From JALOOB01 sp964387985 (lineage in GTDB: Bacteria > Chloroflexota > Anaerolineae > CG2-30-64-16), in NCBI GenBank assembly GCA_964387985.1, contig CAYLZG010000003.1:1-64000 (forward strand): 64,000 nucleotides of DNA, read 5' to 3'. The translations under genes were made by a program, and so were the position numbers. The first letter of the stretch is position 1. Every line of letters starts with the position of its first letter. Below, in pieces: positions 1 to 9,078 of the stretch. The notes beneath the pieces were generated by a model, which searched no databases, was not told where the DNA came from, and saw nothing but the letters and a program-made list of their open reading frames with translations.

Positions 1-1551
1 TGCGTCTGTCGCGTGGCCGCGCAGCTGCTGGTGCACCACCAGGTCCAGGTACCGGCGCAGCGGGCTCGTGGCCTGGGCGTAGGCGGCAAGGCCCAACCCG
101 CTGTGCGCGGCCGGCGTGCTCCTGTACTGGCTCCGCTTCATCGTGCGGCGCAGGCTGAACATCTCCGACAGGGTCTGCGCTGGGGCAGAGGAAGGACTGT
201 CCGGCGCATCTTGCGTGGCGTAGGGCAGAGGGATTCCGTGCTCCATCCCGTAGCGCGCCACCGCTTCGCCGGCCAGGATCATGCAGTTCTCGACGACCAT
301 ACGGCCGGGCAGGCTGGCCACAGGCTTGATCTCGATCCTTCCATCACGCACGCGTACCTGCACCTCGGGCAGGTCGATCGCTGCGGCCCCTGCCGAACGC
401 CTGCGCGCCTCGAAAGCCAGCGCAATGCGCTGGAGTCCTGCAAACGGCTCTTCCTCCAGGCGTGCACTCGCCATCTCATAAGTCAGACGCGTTGCCCGCA
501 CGATGCTCGGCGCAATCTCAACACTTGTGATCTCGCCCGCCGCGTCCACGCTGATGCTGAACGACAGCGCTGGCGAGAACTCATTCAGCCCCAATCCCAG
601 GAGCGGGGTAGTGTCTGCCGGCAACATCGGCACCACAACCTCGGGCAAGTGAAGGGTCACGCCGCGGCTGCGCGCCTCCAGGTCGAGCGCTGAGCCGGGG
701 AAGATGAACGCAGCCGGATCGGCGACGTGAACCCACACCCTGCCCAATCCCGGTCCGTCTTCCCAGCATATCGCGTCATCCGGCGTGTCTGTCCATTCGT
801 CGTCCACCGCGAACGCCTGGAGGTAAGTCAGATCGATGCGCGCGGGATCGGCCAGGAGCGCGCCCAGGTCCGCGGAAACCGGGCCGGTGGGCGCCGCCAG
901 ATTGACCCCGGCCCGGAGTAGATGGGGATTGACGGAATCGTGCCACGCACCCCAATCCAGCAGTGCCGCGTGGGCATTTTCCGGGCTCTCCTCCCGGCCC
1001 AGGGCTTTCAGCACGCGGCTGCGCTCGGTGCGACCGTAGGCCAGGTCCTCCACCTCACGCAGGTAGCGGCGGTCTTCGTGTGTCACATTGCCGGCTTTGG
1101 CGCGCCCTATGAACGCTTCCCAAGCTGCGCGCTCTGCAGCTTCGGCCGTGCGCTGCGCCTCCATGTGCGCGAATTCCTCCGCGGTGCTGGCGCGAAGCGT
1201 GCTGCCGGTCTGCCGGAAGTAAAGGCCGTCCGCGACGAGCTGCCATGCAGCCCAGGCAGTCGCAGGGGCGAAGTCCCCGTAGGTCAGTTCGGCGATCTCC
1301 GCGATCGATGTCGGGCTGCCCGCAAGCAGCTCCCATGCGGTCTGCACATCGGGCGACAGACGGCGTGCGCCCAGCTCGGCCAGTGAGTGCAGCGGTCCCG
1401 GGTGGAGCGGCGACACATCCTTGGGCCGCACTTTTGCGGCCTCGCCGCCTTCCAATTCCAGCGACAATTTGTCGCCGGCCACTGCCACGACGCGAGCAGG
1501 ACGGCCGCGGTAGATGACAAGGCTGTTCGGCGTGATCGTCGGATCGGACAT
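1..1551 (-). CDS. RNB-domain exoribonuclease (RNase II/R family), 3' end cut by window edge
   Basis: This is a 3'-5' exoribonuclease of the RNB superfamily, expected to degrade RNA in the cytoplasm. The first 517 codons are visible and the frame runs open off the left edge. The catalytic RNB domain starts near residue 240. Its metal-binding motif FAVDDEWTDTPDDA lies at 247-260, and the later ATSPLRRYLDLVVHQQL motif (from 494) matches the family's TSPIRRYxDL signature. The first 230 residues have an SH3-like start (VIYRGRPARVVAVAGDKLSL) and no obvious cold-shock pair. That resembles the cyanobacterial/Deinococcus RNase II type more than E. coli RNase R. The ATG at 1551 lies 9 nt after the upstream kinase stop, so the gene is the promoter-distal member of the phosphatase-kinase-nuclease operon. 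The family is clear; the exact subtype is not. Confidence 0.88.
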   Translation of the reverse strand, partial: MSDPTITPNSLVIYRGRPARVVAVAGDKLSLELEGGEAAKVRPKDVSPLHPGPLHSLAELGARRLSPDVQTAWELLAGSPTSIAEIAELTYGDFAPATAWAAWQLVADGLYFRQTGSTLRASTAEEFAHMEAQRTAEAAERAAWEAFIGRAKAGNVTHEDRRYLREVEDLAYGRTERSRVLKALGREESPENAHAALLDWGAWHDSVNPHLLRAGVNLAAPTGPVSADLGALLADPARIDLTYLQAFAVDDEWTDTPDDAICWEDGPGLGRVWVHVADPAAFIFPGSALDLEARSRGVTLHLPEVVVPMLPADTTPLLGLGLNEFSPALSFSISVDAAGEITSVEIAPSIVRATRLTYEMASARLEEEPFAGLQRIALAFEARRRSAGAAAIDLPEVQVRVRDGRIEIKPVASLPGRMVVENCMILAGEAVARYGMEHGIPLPYATQDAPDSPSSAPAQTLSEMFSLRRTMKRSQYRSTPAAHSGLGLAAYAQATSPLRRYLDLVVHQQLRGHATDA

Positions 1552-1560
1552 GTCAGGTCT

Positions 1561-4500
1561 TCATGGGGTTGTGGCGGTGGGCGGAGCACCGGGTTGGTTG
1601 AGGGCTTCCCACCAGTTGATGATGGCGCGATTCACGGGCACGCGCTCCAGCCAGGCGAACTGGGCCTCAGGGTCGGGCGTGCGGGCTGCGACCAGGAGCA
1701 CTCTTTGATACGCGGCGCGCATTGCATCTGCAGCCTCGGCAGCGCAGCCATTCTCGTGCAGCGCGCGGGCCAGCGTGTAGTGAAAGCACTCGACATCATG
1801 GTGACGCGCGTTCTGGAAGGCCAGGGCCTTTCTTGCGTGCTCCAGCGCATTGCCACTCTCCCCCAGGGCAAGGCGCAGCTGCGCGAGCACCAGGTGCGCG
1901 GCGCCGGCATCGAAATTCCACGGGGCTGCTTTGCCGAAACGATTCAAAGCCGTTAGTGCCAGTTCGAGCGCCTGGCGCAACAGCTCATCTGTTGGGACCA
2001 GCAGGACGCCCCGCGCCCAGGTCAAAATGGCGTCGCCGTGCTGAAGAACCCATTTCTCGGCCAGTGTCGTCTGCAGGGCTTCTGCGAGATCTTGCCGGGC
2101 TTCTTCGGGGCGGCCTGCTCCGGCCAGCATGGCGCCGTGTGCCGCGACCAAGACCGCGAGGAGGCCATTCGTTATGATGCCTTGGCTCACGAGCCGCCGG
2201 GCCTCGTCGATCACCTCTGGCATGACCGACAGCGCCCGCTCATACAAGCCCAGCGTATGGTTGAATTGGGCGATGCGGAAACGCAGCATGGTGGCCGCGT
2301 AGGCGTTCTCTCCCAGGTACGGCCGCGTGAGCTGCTCTTCGATCAGAGCGATGCCAGCGAGGTACTCGCCACGTGCCGCGAAGTGGAGAACGGCCATGTT
2401 TTCGAGGCAGTACAGCCCGCCCACGCTGGTTTCGGTAGCTTCGGCCAGAGGCAGGCCGGAGCGCCAGTGTGCCTCTGCTTCGCTGCCCCGTCCCAGGTAG
2501 GCATTGGCGATCCCGAGCACGTTGTGGGCGTGGCACTCCTGGACCCGTTCGCCCACCTCCCGGTGCAGTTCGAGCGCGGACTCAGCATAAGGAAGCGCTT
2601 CAAGGAACTGGTTTTGCTCCATGCAGGCAATGGCCACGCGGCGCAGGCTCACCGCTTCCCGGCGCTTGTCGCCGAGCTGCCGGCTCAGCCGGACCGCTTC
2701 TTCGGCCGCAGCCAGCGCGGGACCAAATTCGGCCAGGTCACCCAATGTCAGCGAGAGCGTCTGCAGGCAGGATGCTGCCTCGGCGATCAGCCCTACTTCG
2801 CGCAGGCGATCCGCTGCCAGCTCCAGCGCGGGACGGCTGCGCTCGAGATTGCCGTGCAGCCGCGCATCCATGCCAAGGCAAATGAGTGCACGGCCCTCGC
2901 GCGCCTTGTCGCCGAGTCGCCGTGCGATCTCGACCGCGCGCTGCGCAGGCTCGCGCGCGTGGAGCTGCTGCGTGTCTATCTCATATTCAGCCTGAGCCAG
3001 TAGCGCCTCGAAGCGTCGTGAGTCGTCGTTTAGCCGCTCCGCGAGCACGAGCAGCTCCTGGATATCGGCGCGCTGCTCGAACCGCCGGCCCAGGAGGTTG
3101 TATGTTTCCACCCGGGCAAGGAAGATGTCGAAACGTTCTGCTGATGCATCTTGCGTGAGTGCAAGTGCCTGGGTGTATGCCTCGACTGCCGCATCATTCG
3201 CATAGGCGCGCTGTGCAGCATCGCCTGCCAGGCGGAGGTGCGCGCGAGCGCGCGTGTCATCGCCCGCCTGGGTGTAATGGTACGCGAGCGACGCGTGATC
3301 CTCCGGACACAAGGCCTCGATCGCCTCTCCGACCTGCCGGTGCATGCGCCTCCGGCGGATGCCGCTGATGCTATCACGAAGCGTTGCGACCACAAGGGTG
3401 TGAGCAAAACGGAAGACCTCCTGCCCCTGCGCACGCCCGGGCACATCCTCAACCTCCATGATCAGTTGCGCGCGCTGTGCGTCGTCCAGCGCGTCTACCA
3501 GCATGCTCTCGGGCATACCGGCGGCACGCTGGAGGGTGTCGAACGCGAACTCACGTCCCGTCACCGCGCCAAAGCGGAGCACGTCTTGCGTTGCGGGCGA
3601 CAGCTTGGAGATGCGCGCCTGCACCATCAGGCGCACGCTCTGCGGCAACGCCTCACAGCACAGAGCGCTCGGAAATTCCCAACCGCTGTCCGCGCGACGC
3701 AGCGTCCCTTCCTCGATCAGGGTCTTGCAGACCTCCTCGATGTAGAAGAGGTTCCCCTCCGTCTGATGGTAGATGTGGTTGACGAACGATGGAGGAATCT
3801 CCTGCTGGAACATTACGTGCAGCAGGTCCCCAGTGTGGTCGCGATCGAACGGTTCCAATCGTATGCGCGAAGCCAAACGCTCGCGCGTGAGGTCCAGCAC
3901 GAGGTCCCGGATGCCCGGCGCTTCGCTCAGCTCAGACTCCCGGAATGTGAGGACAATTAGCAGCTTCAGCCGGCCCGAACGTGCACGTCGTGCGAGGCTA
4001 CGCATCAGCGCCAGCGCGGCTGAATCTGCCCACTGCGCATCCTCGATCACCAACATCAGGGGTGAGGGGGGCGGGTTACGGCCCCGGCCGGTATCGATAA
4101 TCGCTTCGCACGCGGCAACCACGCTCTCAACGAGACGGCTGGGATCTGCCTTGGAGGGATCCACCGGCAGATCCGGCACCTGAGATCGCAAGGAAGGCGC
4201 AATGCGGACAAGTTCTGACGTGATCCACCTGGGCACTGAGGCCCGCAGCGTGGGATACGTGAAGGCAGCAGCAAATGCCTGGTCGAATGCCGCGTACGGC
4301 GTGCCGCCCTCCGCGTAGCACTCGCCTTGCAGCCACCGGCCGCGCGATACTTCCGCCAGGGCACGCAGCGCGCGCACGAACGGAGTCTTTCCCACGCCGG
4401 ATTCGCCCGCAATCAGGAGCACGTGCGGGGTATCGGCATCCGGCTCGGCCGTGGCTCTCTGCCAAATGGCGCGGGCCTCGGCCAGCTCACTGTCCCGGCC

Positions 4501-5412
4501 CACCAGGCGGCCACGCACCAGGCGTTCCAGCGGCGACGGCTCAGCGGACTCCAGCGCGGCGAGCATCAGATCAGTGCTCTTGCGGGCAATGCGCTCCAGT
4601 ATGTGCCCTACTTCGGCGGCCGACGCAGGCCGGTCCTCCGGCTGCTTGCTGAGCAGCTTGAGGATCAGGGACTCAAGCGCGCTCGATAGGCCCGGGTTGT
4701 AAGTGCTGGGCGGCACCGCGGGCGCGTGCAGGTGTTGGGATATAACAGTAAGCGGATCGTCCCCGGCGAAGGGCAGCCGCCCTGCCGCCAGCTCGTAAAG
4801 CATCACGCCCAGCGAGTACAGGTCGGCCCGGCCATCCAACTCAGATCCCATCGCCTGTTCTGGCGGCAGATAGAACACGGTGCCCACCATCCCGCCCTCG
4901 GTCGTCTGGCGCGAGGTGATCGACCGTGCCAGTCCGAAGTCGGTGAGCTTGACGCGCAGATCGCCGCCTGCCGCCCCGGCGGCGCCACCCGGCCGCTGGC
5001 CGATGAGGATAACGTTCTCGGGCTTAAGGTCCCGGTGGATGATCCCGTGCTCGTGCGCGTGTTCCAGCGCTGCGCAGACCTGGCGAGCCACCTGGAGCAG
5101 CTCGTCCATGTTGGCAGGCTTTCGTTCGTAGAGCGAATGCCCGCTGAGCAGCTCCATTACGATGTAAGTCACATCGCCGGCTTCGCCGGCATCGTAGAGC
5201 GTGACGATGTTGGGGTGATTGAGTTTGGCGACGGCCTGCGCCTCGCGCAGCAGTCGCGTGCGGCCTTCGGGGGTCAGGCCGGCTCGATTTAGCAGCTTGA
5301 CGGCCGCATCCCGGTCAAGCAACAAGTCGTGGCCGCGGTAGACCACGCCCATGCCGCCATGGCCGAGCTCTGCGTCAAGCCGGTAGCGGTTGTTGAGCAC
5401 CGCCCCAATCAT
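1561..5412 (-). CDS. Ser/Thr protein kinase fused to AAA ATPase and TPR array
   Basis: This 1283-residue signalling protein has three parts. Residues 8-275 are a Hanks-type kinase with glycine loop GHGGMGVVYRG (17-27), Lys39, catalytic HRDLKPEN (126-133, Asp128) and DFG (158-160), so it looks active. Residues about 300-680 form a MalT/AAA16-like ATPase module with Walker A GESGVGKT (336-343) and a Walker B-like LMLVIEDAQWAD. From about 690 to the end are TPR-like helical repeats, typical of protein-protein scaffolds. No transmembrane helix is evident, so it should be cytoplasmic. The start overlaps the phosphatase stop by 4 nt (ATGA), which suggests translational coupling. Kinase and phosphatase probably act on a common target, but that target cannot be read from the sequence. 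Confidence 0.9.
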   Translation of the reverse strand: MIGAVLNNRYRLDAELGHGGMGVVYRGHDLLLDRDAAVKLLNRAGLTPEGRTRLLREAQAVAKLNHPNIVTLYDAGEAGDVTYIVMELLSGHSLYERKPANMDELLQVARQVCAALEHAHEHGIIHRDLKPENVILIGQRPGGAAGAAGGDLRVKLTDFGLARSITSRQTTEGGMVGTVFYLPPEQAMGSELDGRADLYSLGVMLYELAAGRLPFAGDDPLTVISQHLHAPAVPPSTYNPGLSSALESLILKLLSKQPEDRPASAAEVGHILERIARKSTDLMLAALESAEPSPLERLVRGRLVGRDSELAEARAIWQRATAEPDADTPHVLLIAGESGVGKTPFVRALRALAEVSRGRWLQGECYAEGGTPYAAFDQAFAAAFTYPTLRASVPRWITSELVRIAPSLRSQVPDLPVDPSKADPSRLVESVVAACEAIIDTGRGRNPPPSPLMLVIEDAQWADSAALALMRSLARRARSGRLKLLIVLTFRESELSEAPGIRDLVLDLTRERLASRIRLEPFDRDHTGDLLHVMFQQEIPPSFVNHIYHQTEGNLFYIEEVCKTLIEEGTLRRADSGWEFPSALCCEALPQSVRLMVQARISKLSPATQDVLRFGAVTGREFAFDTLQRAAGMPESMLVDALDDAQRAQLIMEVEDVPGRAQGQEVFRFAHTLVVATLRDSISGIRRRRMHRQVGEAIEALCPEDHASLAYHYTQAGDDTRARAHLRLAGDAAQRAYANDAAVEAYTQALALTQDASAERFDIFLARVETYNLLGRRFEQRADIQELLVLAERLNDDSRRFEALLAQAEYEIDTQQLHAREPAQRAVEIARRLGDKAREGRALICLGMDARLHGNLERSRPALELAADRLREVGLIAEAASCLQTLSLTLGDLAEFGPALAAAEEAVRLSRQLGDKRREAVSLRRVAIACMEQNQFLEALPYAESALELHREVGERVQECHAHNVLGIANAYLGRGSEAEAHWRSGLPLAEATETSVGGLYCLENMAVLHFAARGEYLAGIALIEEQLTRPYLGENAYAATMLRFRIAQFNHTLGLYERALSVMPEVIDEARRLVSQGIITNGLLAVLVAAHGAMLAGAGRPEEARQDLAEALQTTLAEKWVLQHGDAILTWARGVLLVPTDELLRQALELALTALNRFGKAAPWNFDAGAAHLVLAQLRLALGESGNALEHARKALAFQNARHHDVECFHYTLARALHENGCAAEAADAMRAAYQRVLLVAARTPDPEAQFAWLERVPVNRAIINWWEALNQPGAPPTATTP

Positions 5413-6680
5413 GTGAGCCTCTTGATGCCGACCATCGTTACATCATCAAACAGGGGCGCCGCCCCCATGAACTCATTCAGTGCCTGGCTGAGCGCGTCGA
5501 GAACAGTAGAAGCTGACCCTGAATGCTTCGCGTGCACCAACTCCCGAAGTCGCTCCTCTCCGAAGCAGGCATCTGTGGAGCAGCCGCACACCGCCTCGGT
5601 CACGCCATCGGTATACAGTAATACGAAGTCGCCCGCTTCGAGTTGTAGGGTCTCCTGATGGTAACTTGCGTTTTCATCCACGCCCAGCAGGGGACCCGTG
5701 CCTGCCAGCTCGGTGCACACACCCCGCAGGCTCTTGCTGACGATCGCTGGATTGTGGCCCGCGTTGACATAAGTCAGGCTGCCCGAGGCGTCGACCTCCA
5801 CGTAGAAGAGCGTGACGAACATGCCCCCGGTCGCATCCTGGCAGATGAGCCGGTTAGCTGCGGCAATGCCGCCGGCAGGAGATGCAGCGTTCACCAGGCT
5901 GGCGCGCAGGATGCTACGTGCCAGCGCCATGAAGATGGCTGCCGCGATGCCTTTGTCCGCCACATCCGCAACCAGCAGGCCCAGCCGGCCATCGCGGGGG
6001 TGCACGAAGTCGTAGAAGTCCCCGGCGACCTCCCGAGCGGGCTGCCACCGCGCAGCGAATTCCCATCCCTGGAGCAGGGGCAGCTCCTGGGGCAGGAGTC
6101 CGCACTGCAGGTCGCGCGCCATCTGCAGCTCTCGCTCCAGGCGGCCCTTCTCGATTGCTGCCCGATAGAGCCGCGCATTCTCCAGAGCGATGGCTGCGCT
6201 GGAGGCAATCGCTGTCAGCAGCTCCAGGTCGGCCGGGGTGAAGATGCCCGCGCGGAGCCGGCTGTCGACGTAGATGACGCCCGTGATCTGGTCGCGCGCG
6301 ATGAGCGGCGCACAGAGGATCGAGCGCAGGCCCAGGCTGACAATCGACTGGCGCATGGAGAACCGGTCATCCTGCTGGGCATCCGAGGACAAGATGGGGC
6401 GGCCTTCCGTGGCGACACGCTCGATGACACCGCGCGACACCTGGAATCCCGGCTCCTCGATGGTGCGCTGGTCCAGCCCGCGTGCCACCATGAAAGAGAG
6501 CACGCCATTCGCGTCGCGCAGCATGACAAATCCGCGCTCCGCACGCACCGCGGCGATCACTTCGTCCATGACGCGATTGAGCACCTCATCCAGGTCCAGG
6601 GACGAACTGAACTGCTGAGCAAGGCGCGCCAGCAACGCCAGACGCTCGCCGGGCAGGCTCGCGGAGGGGAGATGCGTCAT
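5409..6680 (-). CDS. GAF domain-SpoIIE/PP2C-type serine phosphatase
   Basis: This 423-residue protein has an N-terminal GAF sensor domain (about 15-172) and a C-terminal PPM/SpoIIE phosphatase domain (about 200-420). The metal-binding aspartates are in GDFYDF (220-225), DVADKG (239-244), DGVTEA and DDVTMV, all intact, so it should be catalytically competent. GAF domains bind small ligands or chromophores; the ligand here is unknown. I chose the ATG at 6680 (MTHLPSASL) because it opens directly into the GAF domain. The frame stays open further upstream, but that extension would run through the divergent glycosyltransferase gene. It is first in the operon with the kinase and the RNB nuclease. 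An inverted repeat at 6685-6724 sits just upstream. Confidence 0.88.
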   Translation of the reverse strand: MTHLPSASLPGERLALLARLAQQFSSSLDLDEVLNRVMDEVIAAVRAERGFVMLRDANGVLSFMVARGLDQRTIEEPGFQVSRGVIERVATEGRPILSSDAQQDDRFSMRQSIVSLGLRSILCAPLIARDQITGVIYVDSRLRAGIFTPADLELLTAIASSAAIALENARLYRAAIEKGRLERELQMARDLQCGLLPQELPLLQGWEFAARWQPAREVAGDFYDFVHPRDGRLGLLVADVADKGIAAAIFMALARSILRASLVNAASPAGGIAAANRLICQDATGGMFVTLFYVEVDASGSLTYVNAGHNPAIVSKSLRGVCTELAGTGPLLGVDENASYHQETLQLEAGDFVLLYTDGVTEAVCGCSTDACFGEERLRELVHAKHSGSASTVLDALSQALNEFMGAAPLFDDVTMVGIKRLT

Positions 6681-6684
6681 AGCC

Positions 6685-6724
6685 GAATGATACCACAACA
6701 CGAGGATGTGTGGTACCATCATTC
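6685..6724. promoter_or_regulatory. Inverted repeat between divergent phosphatase and glycosyltransferase genes
   Basis: The arms GAATGATACCACA (6685-6697) and TGTGGTACCATCATTC (6708-6723) pair over 13 bases apart from a 3-base CCA insertion. The whole 45-bp divergent intergenic space is essentially this element. It may be an operator or overlapping promoters (TATCAT on minus, TACCAT on plus). No good -35 boxes are visible. Confidence 0.4.
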
Positions 6725-6725
6725 C

Positions 6726-7922
6726 ATGCGTATTGCTCTCCTTGCCCCGTTCGGGCTGCGCGCCAAGGGAACGGCGCGGGCACGAACCCTGCCGTTGGCA
6801 CGCGCGCTGGTGCGGCACGGTCATACTGCCGCGGTGTTCATTCCGCCCTATGACAGCACAGAGGATGCGGGGCAGCGATGGATCGACGAAGGTGTCGAAG
6901 TCATCAACGTCAGCCTGCCGCCGGGCGGGCAAAGCGCGCCGTGGCATTGGCAGCTCGGATGGCGCCTCTATCAGGCAGCCTTGCAGTGGCAGCCGCACGT
7001 GGTCCATACGTTCAAGCCGAAAGGCCCTTCGGGGCTGGCTGCCACGCTCATCTGGACCCGCCGGCAGGATGTGCGGCCGCGTCTCGTGGTCGACTCAGAC
7101 GATTGGGAGGGGCCGGGTGGCTGGAACGACCATCCGGCGGCGGGCTACTCGGAGGGACAGAAGCGATTCTTCGCCTGGCAGGAGCGGTTCGGACTGTCCC
7201 ATGCTGATGCCTGGACCGTGACGAGCCAATGCTTGGCCGAGCGTGCCACTAGCTTCGGCGCCAGGATCGAAGCCATGCATGTCCTCCACAATGGGGTCGA
7301 GACTCGCTCCCGCGCTGCCGGCACCGACACGCCCCCATCCGACCTGACTGCTCCTCCGGTCCGCGAGGAATCGGAGGCGACCCCTGCAACTGTGGTCCTG
7401 TACACGCGCTTTGCCGGGACCAGGCCAGACGATGTTGCCGCGATCTGGCGTCGCGTGCGAGAGCTGGAACCGGGCGCGCTGCTTGCGATCATCGGTCGCG
7501 GGGCCCTGGGCGAGGAACGCAACCTGGCTCTGCTGCCCGGCATCGAAGTGAGGGGTTGGCTCCCTGCAGAGGAGATCCATGCCGCGCTGCGTCAGGCAGC
7601 GCTCGCCATCGCACCGTGGGAGAACACCGCAGCCAATCGCGCGCGGCACAGCGCCAAGATCCTCGAACTCATGGCGTCAGGCGTGCCTGTGGTGGCGACC
7701 CGGGTCGGCGAGATGCCGGCCACCCTGGGCGAGACGGGCGTGCTCGTTGCTCCCCGTGATGTCGAAGCCTTTGCCCAGGCGATTGTCGACCTGCTTCATG
7801 ACCGGCCCCGACTTGTGGAGCTGGGCGCGGCCGCCAGCCGGCGCGTGCGCGAGCACTTCAACTGGGATGTGCTTGCGGGGGTCGCATTGGCGGCGTATGG
7901 GACGCCGTCACGCCGGCCTTAG
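6726..7922 (+). CDS. Glycosyltransferase family 4 protein
   Basis: This 398-residue protein has the GT-B fold of retaining GT4 enzymes. The N-terminal Rossmann half begins MRIALLAPFGLRAKGTARA, with a glycine/basic acceptor-side loop. The C-terminal half has the nucleotide-sugar binding stretch SGVPVVATRVGEMPATLGETG, followed by a standard C-terminal helix. GT4 members transfer sugars from NDP-sugar or activated donors in glycolipid, exopolysaccharide or small-molecule synthesis; donor and acceptor cannot be read here. The frame is open about 1 kb further upstream, but that would cross the whole phosphatase gene. The ATG at 6726 begins exactly at the conserved first beta strand. It is followed 6 nt later by a VanZ-like gene. 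Confidence 0.85.
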   Translation: MRIALLAPFGLRAKGTARARTLPLARALVRHGHTAAVFIPPYDSTEDAGQRWIDEGVEVINVSLPPGGQSAPWHWQLGWRLYQAALQWQPHVVHTFKPKGPSGLAATLIWTRRQDVRPRLVVDSDDWEGPGGWNDHPAAGYSEGQKRFFAWQERFGLSHADAWTVTSQCLAERATSFGARIEAMHVLHNGVETRSRAAGTDTPPSDLTAPPVREESEATPATVVLYTRFAGTRPDDVAAIWRRVRELEPGALLAIIGRGALGEERNLALLPGIEVRGWLPAEEIHAALRQAALAIAPWENTAANRARHSAKILELMASGVPVVATRVGEMPATLGETGVLVAPRDVEAFAQAIVDLLHDRPRLVELGAAASRRVREHFNWDVLAGVALAAYGTPSRRP

Positions 7923-7928
7923 CCAGCC

Positions 7929-8357
7929 ATGCATCGAGGAATTCCCCTGCGCGCTCTGGCTGAGAACCGGTCGTCTCGTTGGGCGGCGGTCATCGCCTGG
8001 ATGACCCTGATCTTCTTTCTATCGTCGAGGTCGCGGCTGCCGCTGCTGTCGCTCGGATGGGCAGACGCGCTGCAGGACGTCGCCGGTCATTTCGTGGCGT
8101 ATGCGGTGCTCGCCGGGCTATTGGCCTGGGCCCTCAGTTGCTCCGGCGCCGCTCACCCGCTGTGGTGGTCTTTTGCCCTGGCGCTGCTCTACGGGCTCAG
8201 CGATGAATTCCACCAATCTTTTGTGCCCGGCAGGCATCCTGACGTACTCGATCTCCTAACAGATGCGGCGGGCGCTGCCTGTATGCTCCTGATCCTCAGA
8301 TATCGGCGTCGTCGCCATTCTCGGCGGTCATCTCCGCACCTTCCACCGCCTCGATGA
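7929..8357 (+). CDS. VanZ-like family membrane protein
   Basis: This 142-residue membrane protein has about four hydrophobic segments. It carries the VanZ-family signature HFVAYAVL followed by YGLSDEFHQSFVPGRHPDVLDLLTDAAGA. VanZ homologues are found near glycan or teichoplanin-resistance genes, but most genomic copies have no proven function. The gene starts 6 nt after the glycosyltransferase, so the two are probably cotranscribed. Its last 62 bases overlap the 3' end of scpA on the other strand. The Arg/Ser/Pro-rich C-terminal tail lies in that overlap and is probably a by-product of it. Confidence 0.8.
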   Translation: MHRGIPLRALAENRSSRWAAVIAWMTLIFFLSSRSRLPLLSLGWADALQDVAGHFVAYAVLAGLLAWALSCSGAAHPLWWSFALALLYGLSDEFHQSFVPGRHPDVLDLLTDAAGAACMLLILRYRRRRHSRRSSPHLPPPR

Positions 8358-9078
8358 AGATCTCGCCGAACGCCGAATCCTGCTGAACCTGGATGTGCTG
8401 TCGCTTGATGAGCTCAAGCACCGCAAGCAACGTGACGATGATCTCGAGCCGGTGGCGTGCCTGCGAAAGAAGGCCGCGGAAGGTGACGCGGCGCCCTCCC
8501 TGGGTTGCTTCCCGGATATGGACGATCTGGTCCTGGATGGTGAGCTTGAAGGGCACCACCATGCCCTTTGGGATCTCCGTGGCTGTCGCCTCCAGCGCGG
8601 CAAAGGCTGTGCGTGCGGCAGCCAGCAACTCGTTCAGTACTCCACCATCAGGACGGAGCCGCTGCTCAAGCTCGGGCGGCGGCGCCGCGCGCAGATAGGT
8701 GCGCAACCCTGCCTCCTCGATCGCGCGCAGCGAGGCAGCAGCTTCTTTGAATCGCTTGTACTCCCGCAGTTGTCGTGCCAGGGCTTCAGCGGGGTCTTCC
8801 TCTTCGCCGTCGTCACTCGGCGGTCGGGGCTGGGGCAGCAACAGTCGCGACTTGATCCACACCAGCTTCACGGCAACCACCAGGAAGTTGGCCAGATCCG
8901 CAGCGTTCACCTGCCCCATCTGCCGGACGGCGCTCAGAAACTGGTCGGCGACCTGAGCAAGCGAAACAGCGCTGATGTCGAGCTTTTCGCGCTCGATCAG
9001 TTGCAGCAGCAGATCGAGCGGCCCCTCGAACTCCGGCAGCTGGACCGTGTAAGCTTCATCCCGCGCAAATATGTCCAT
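8296..9078 (-). CDS. scpA: Segregation and condensation protein A
   Basis: ScpA is the kleisin subunit of the bacterial SMC condensin, bridging the SMC heads and ScpB on the nucleoid. The 260-residue product has the diagnostic N-terminal motif LPEFEGPLDLLLQLIEREKLDI (about 14-35), then VAVKLVWIKSRLLLP and an acidic linker. The C-terminal winged-helix part contains FRGLLSQARHRLEIIVTLLAVLELIK. Length fits the family (about 240-280). Its start overlaps the panE stop by one base (TGATG), so it is translationally coupled. scpB is not in the window; whether it lies nearby in the genome is unknown. Confidence 0.9.
   Translation of the reverse strand: MDIFARDEAYTVQLPEFEGPLDLLLQLIEREKLDISAVSLAQVADQFLSAVRQMGQVNAADLANFLVVAVKLVWIKSRLLLPQPRPPSDDGEEEDPAEALARQLREYKRFKEAAASLRAIEEAGLRTYLRAAPPPELEQRLRPDGGVLNELLAAARTAFAALEATATEIPKGMVVPFKLTIQDQIVHIREATQGGRRVTFRGLLSQARHRLEIIVTLLAVLELIKRQHIQVQQDSAFGEIFIEAVEGAEMTAENGDDADI

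Noticed and set aside
5658..6725. N-terminal extension of the glycosyltransferase frame
   Set aside because: The open frame upstream of 6726 covers the phosphatase gene on the other strand and has no family sequence.
6681..7007. Longer N terminus for the GAF-phosphatase
   Set aside because: It would overlap the divergent glycosyltransferase start and the inverted repeat. The extra residues are composition-biased and match nothing.
8296..8357. Frameshift or annotation error at the VanZ/scpA overlap
   Set aside because: Both genes have full family motifs up to the overlap. A 62-bp tail-to-tail overlap is unremarkable in such a dense genome.
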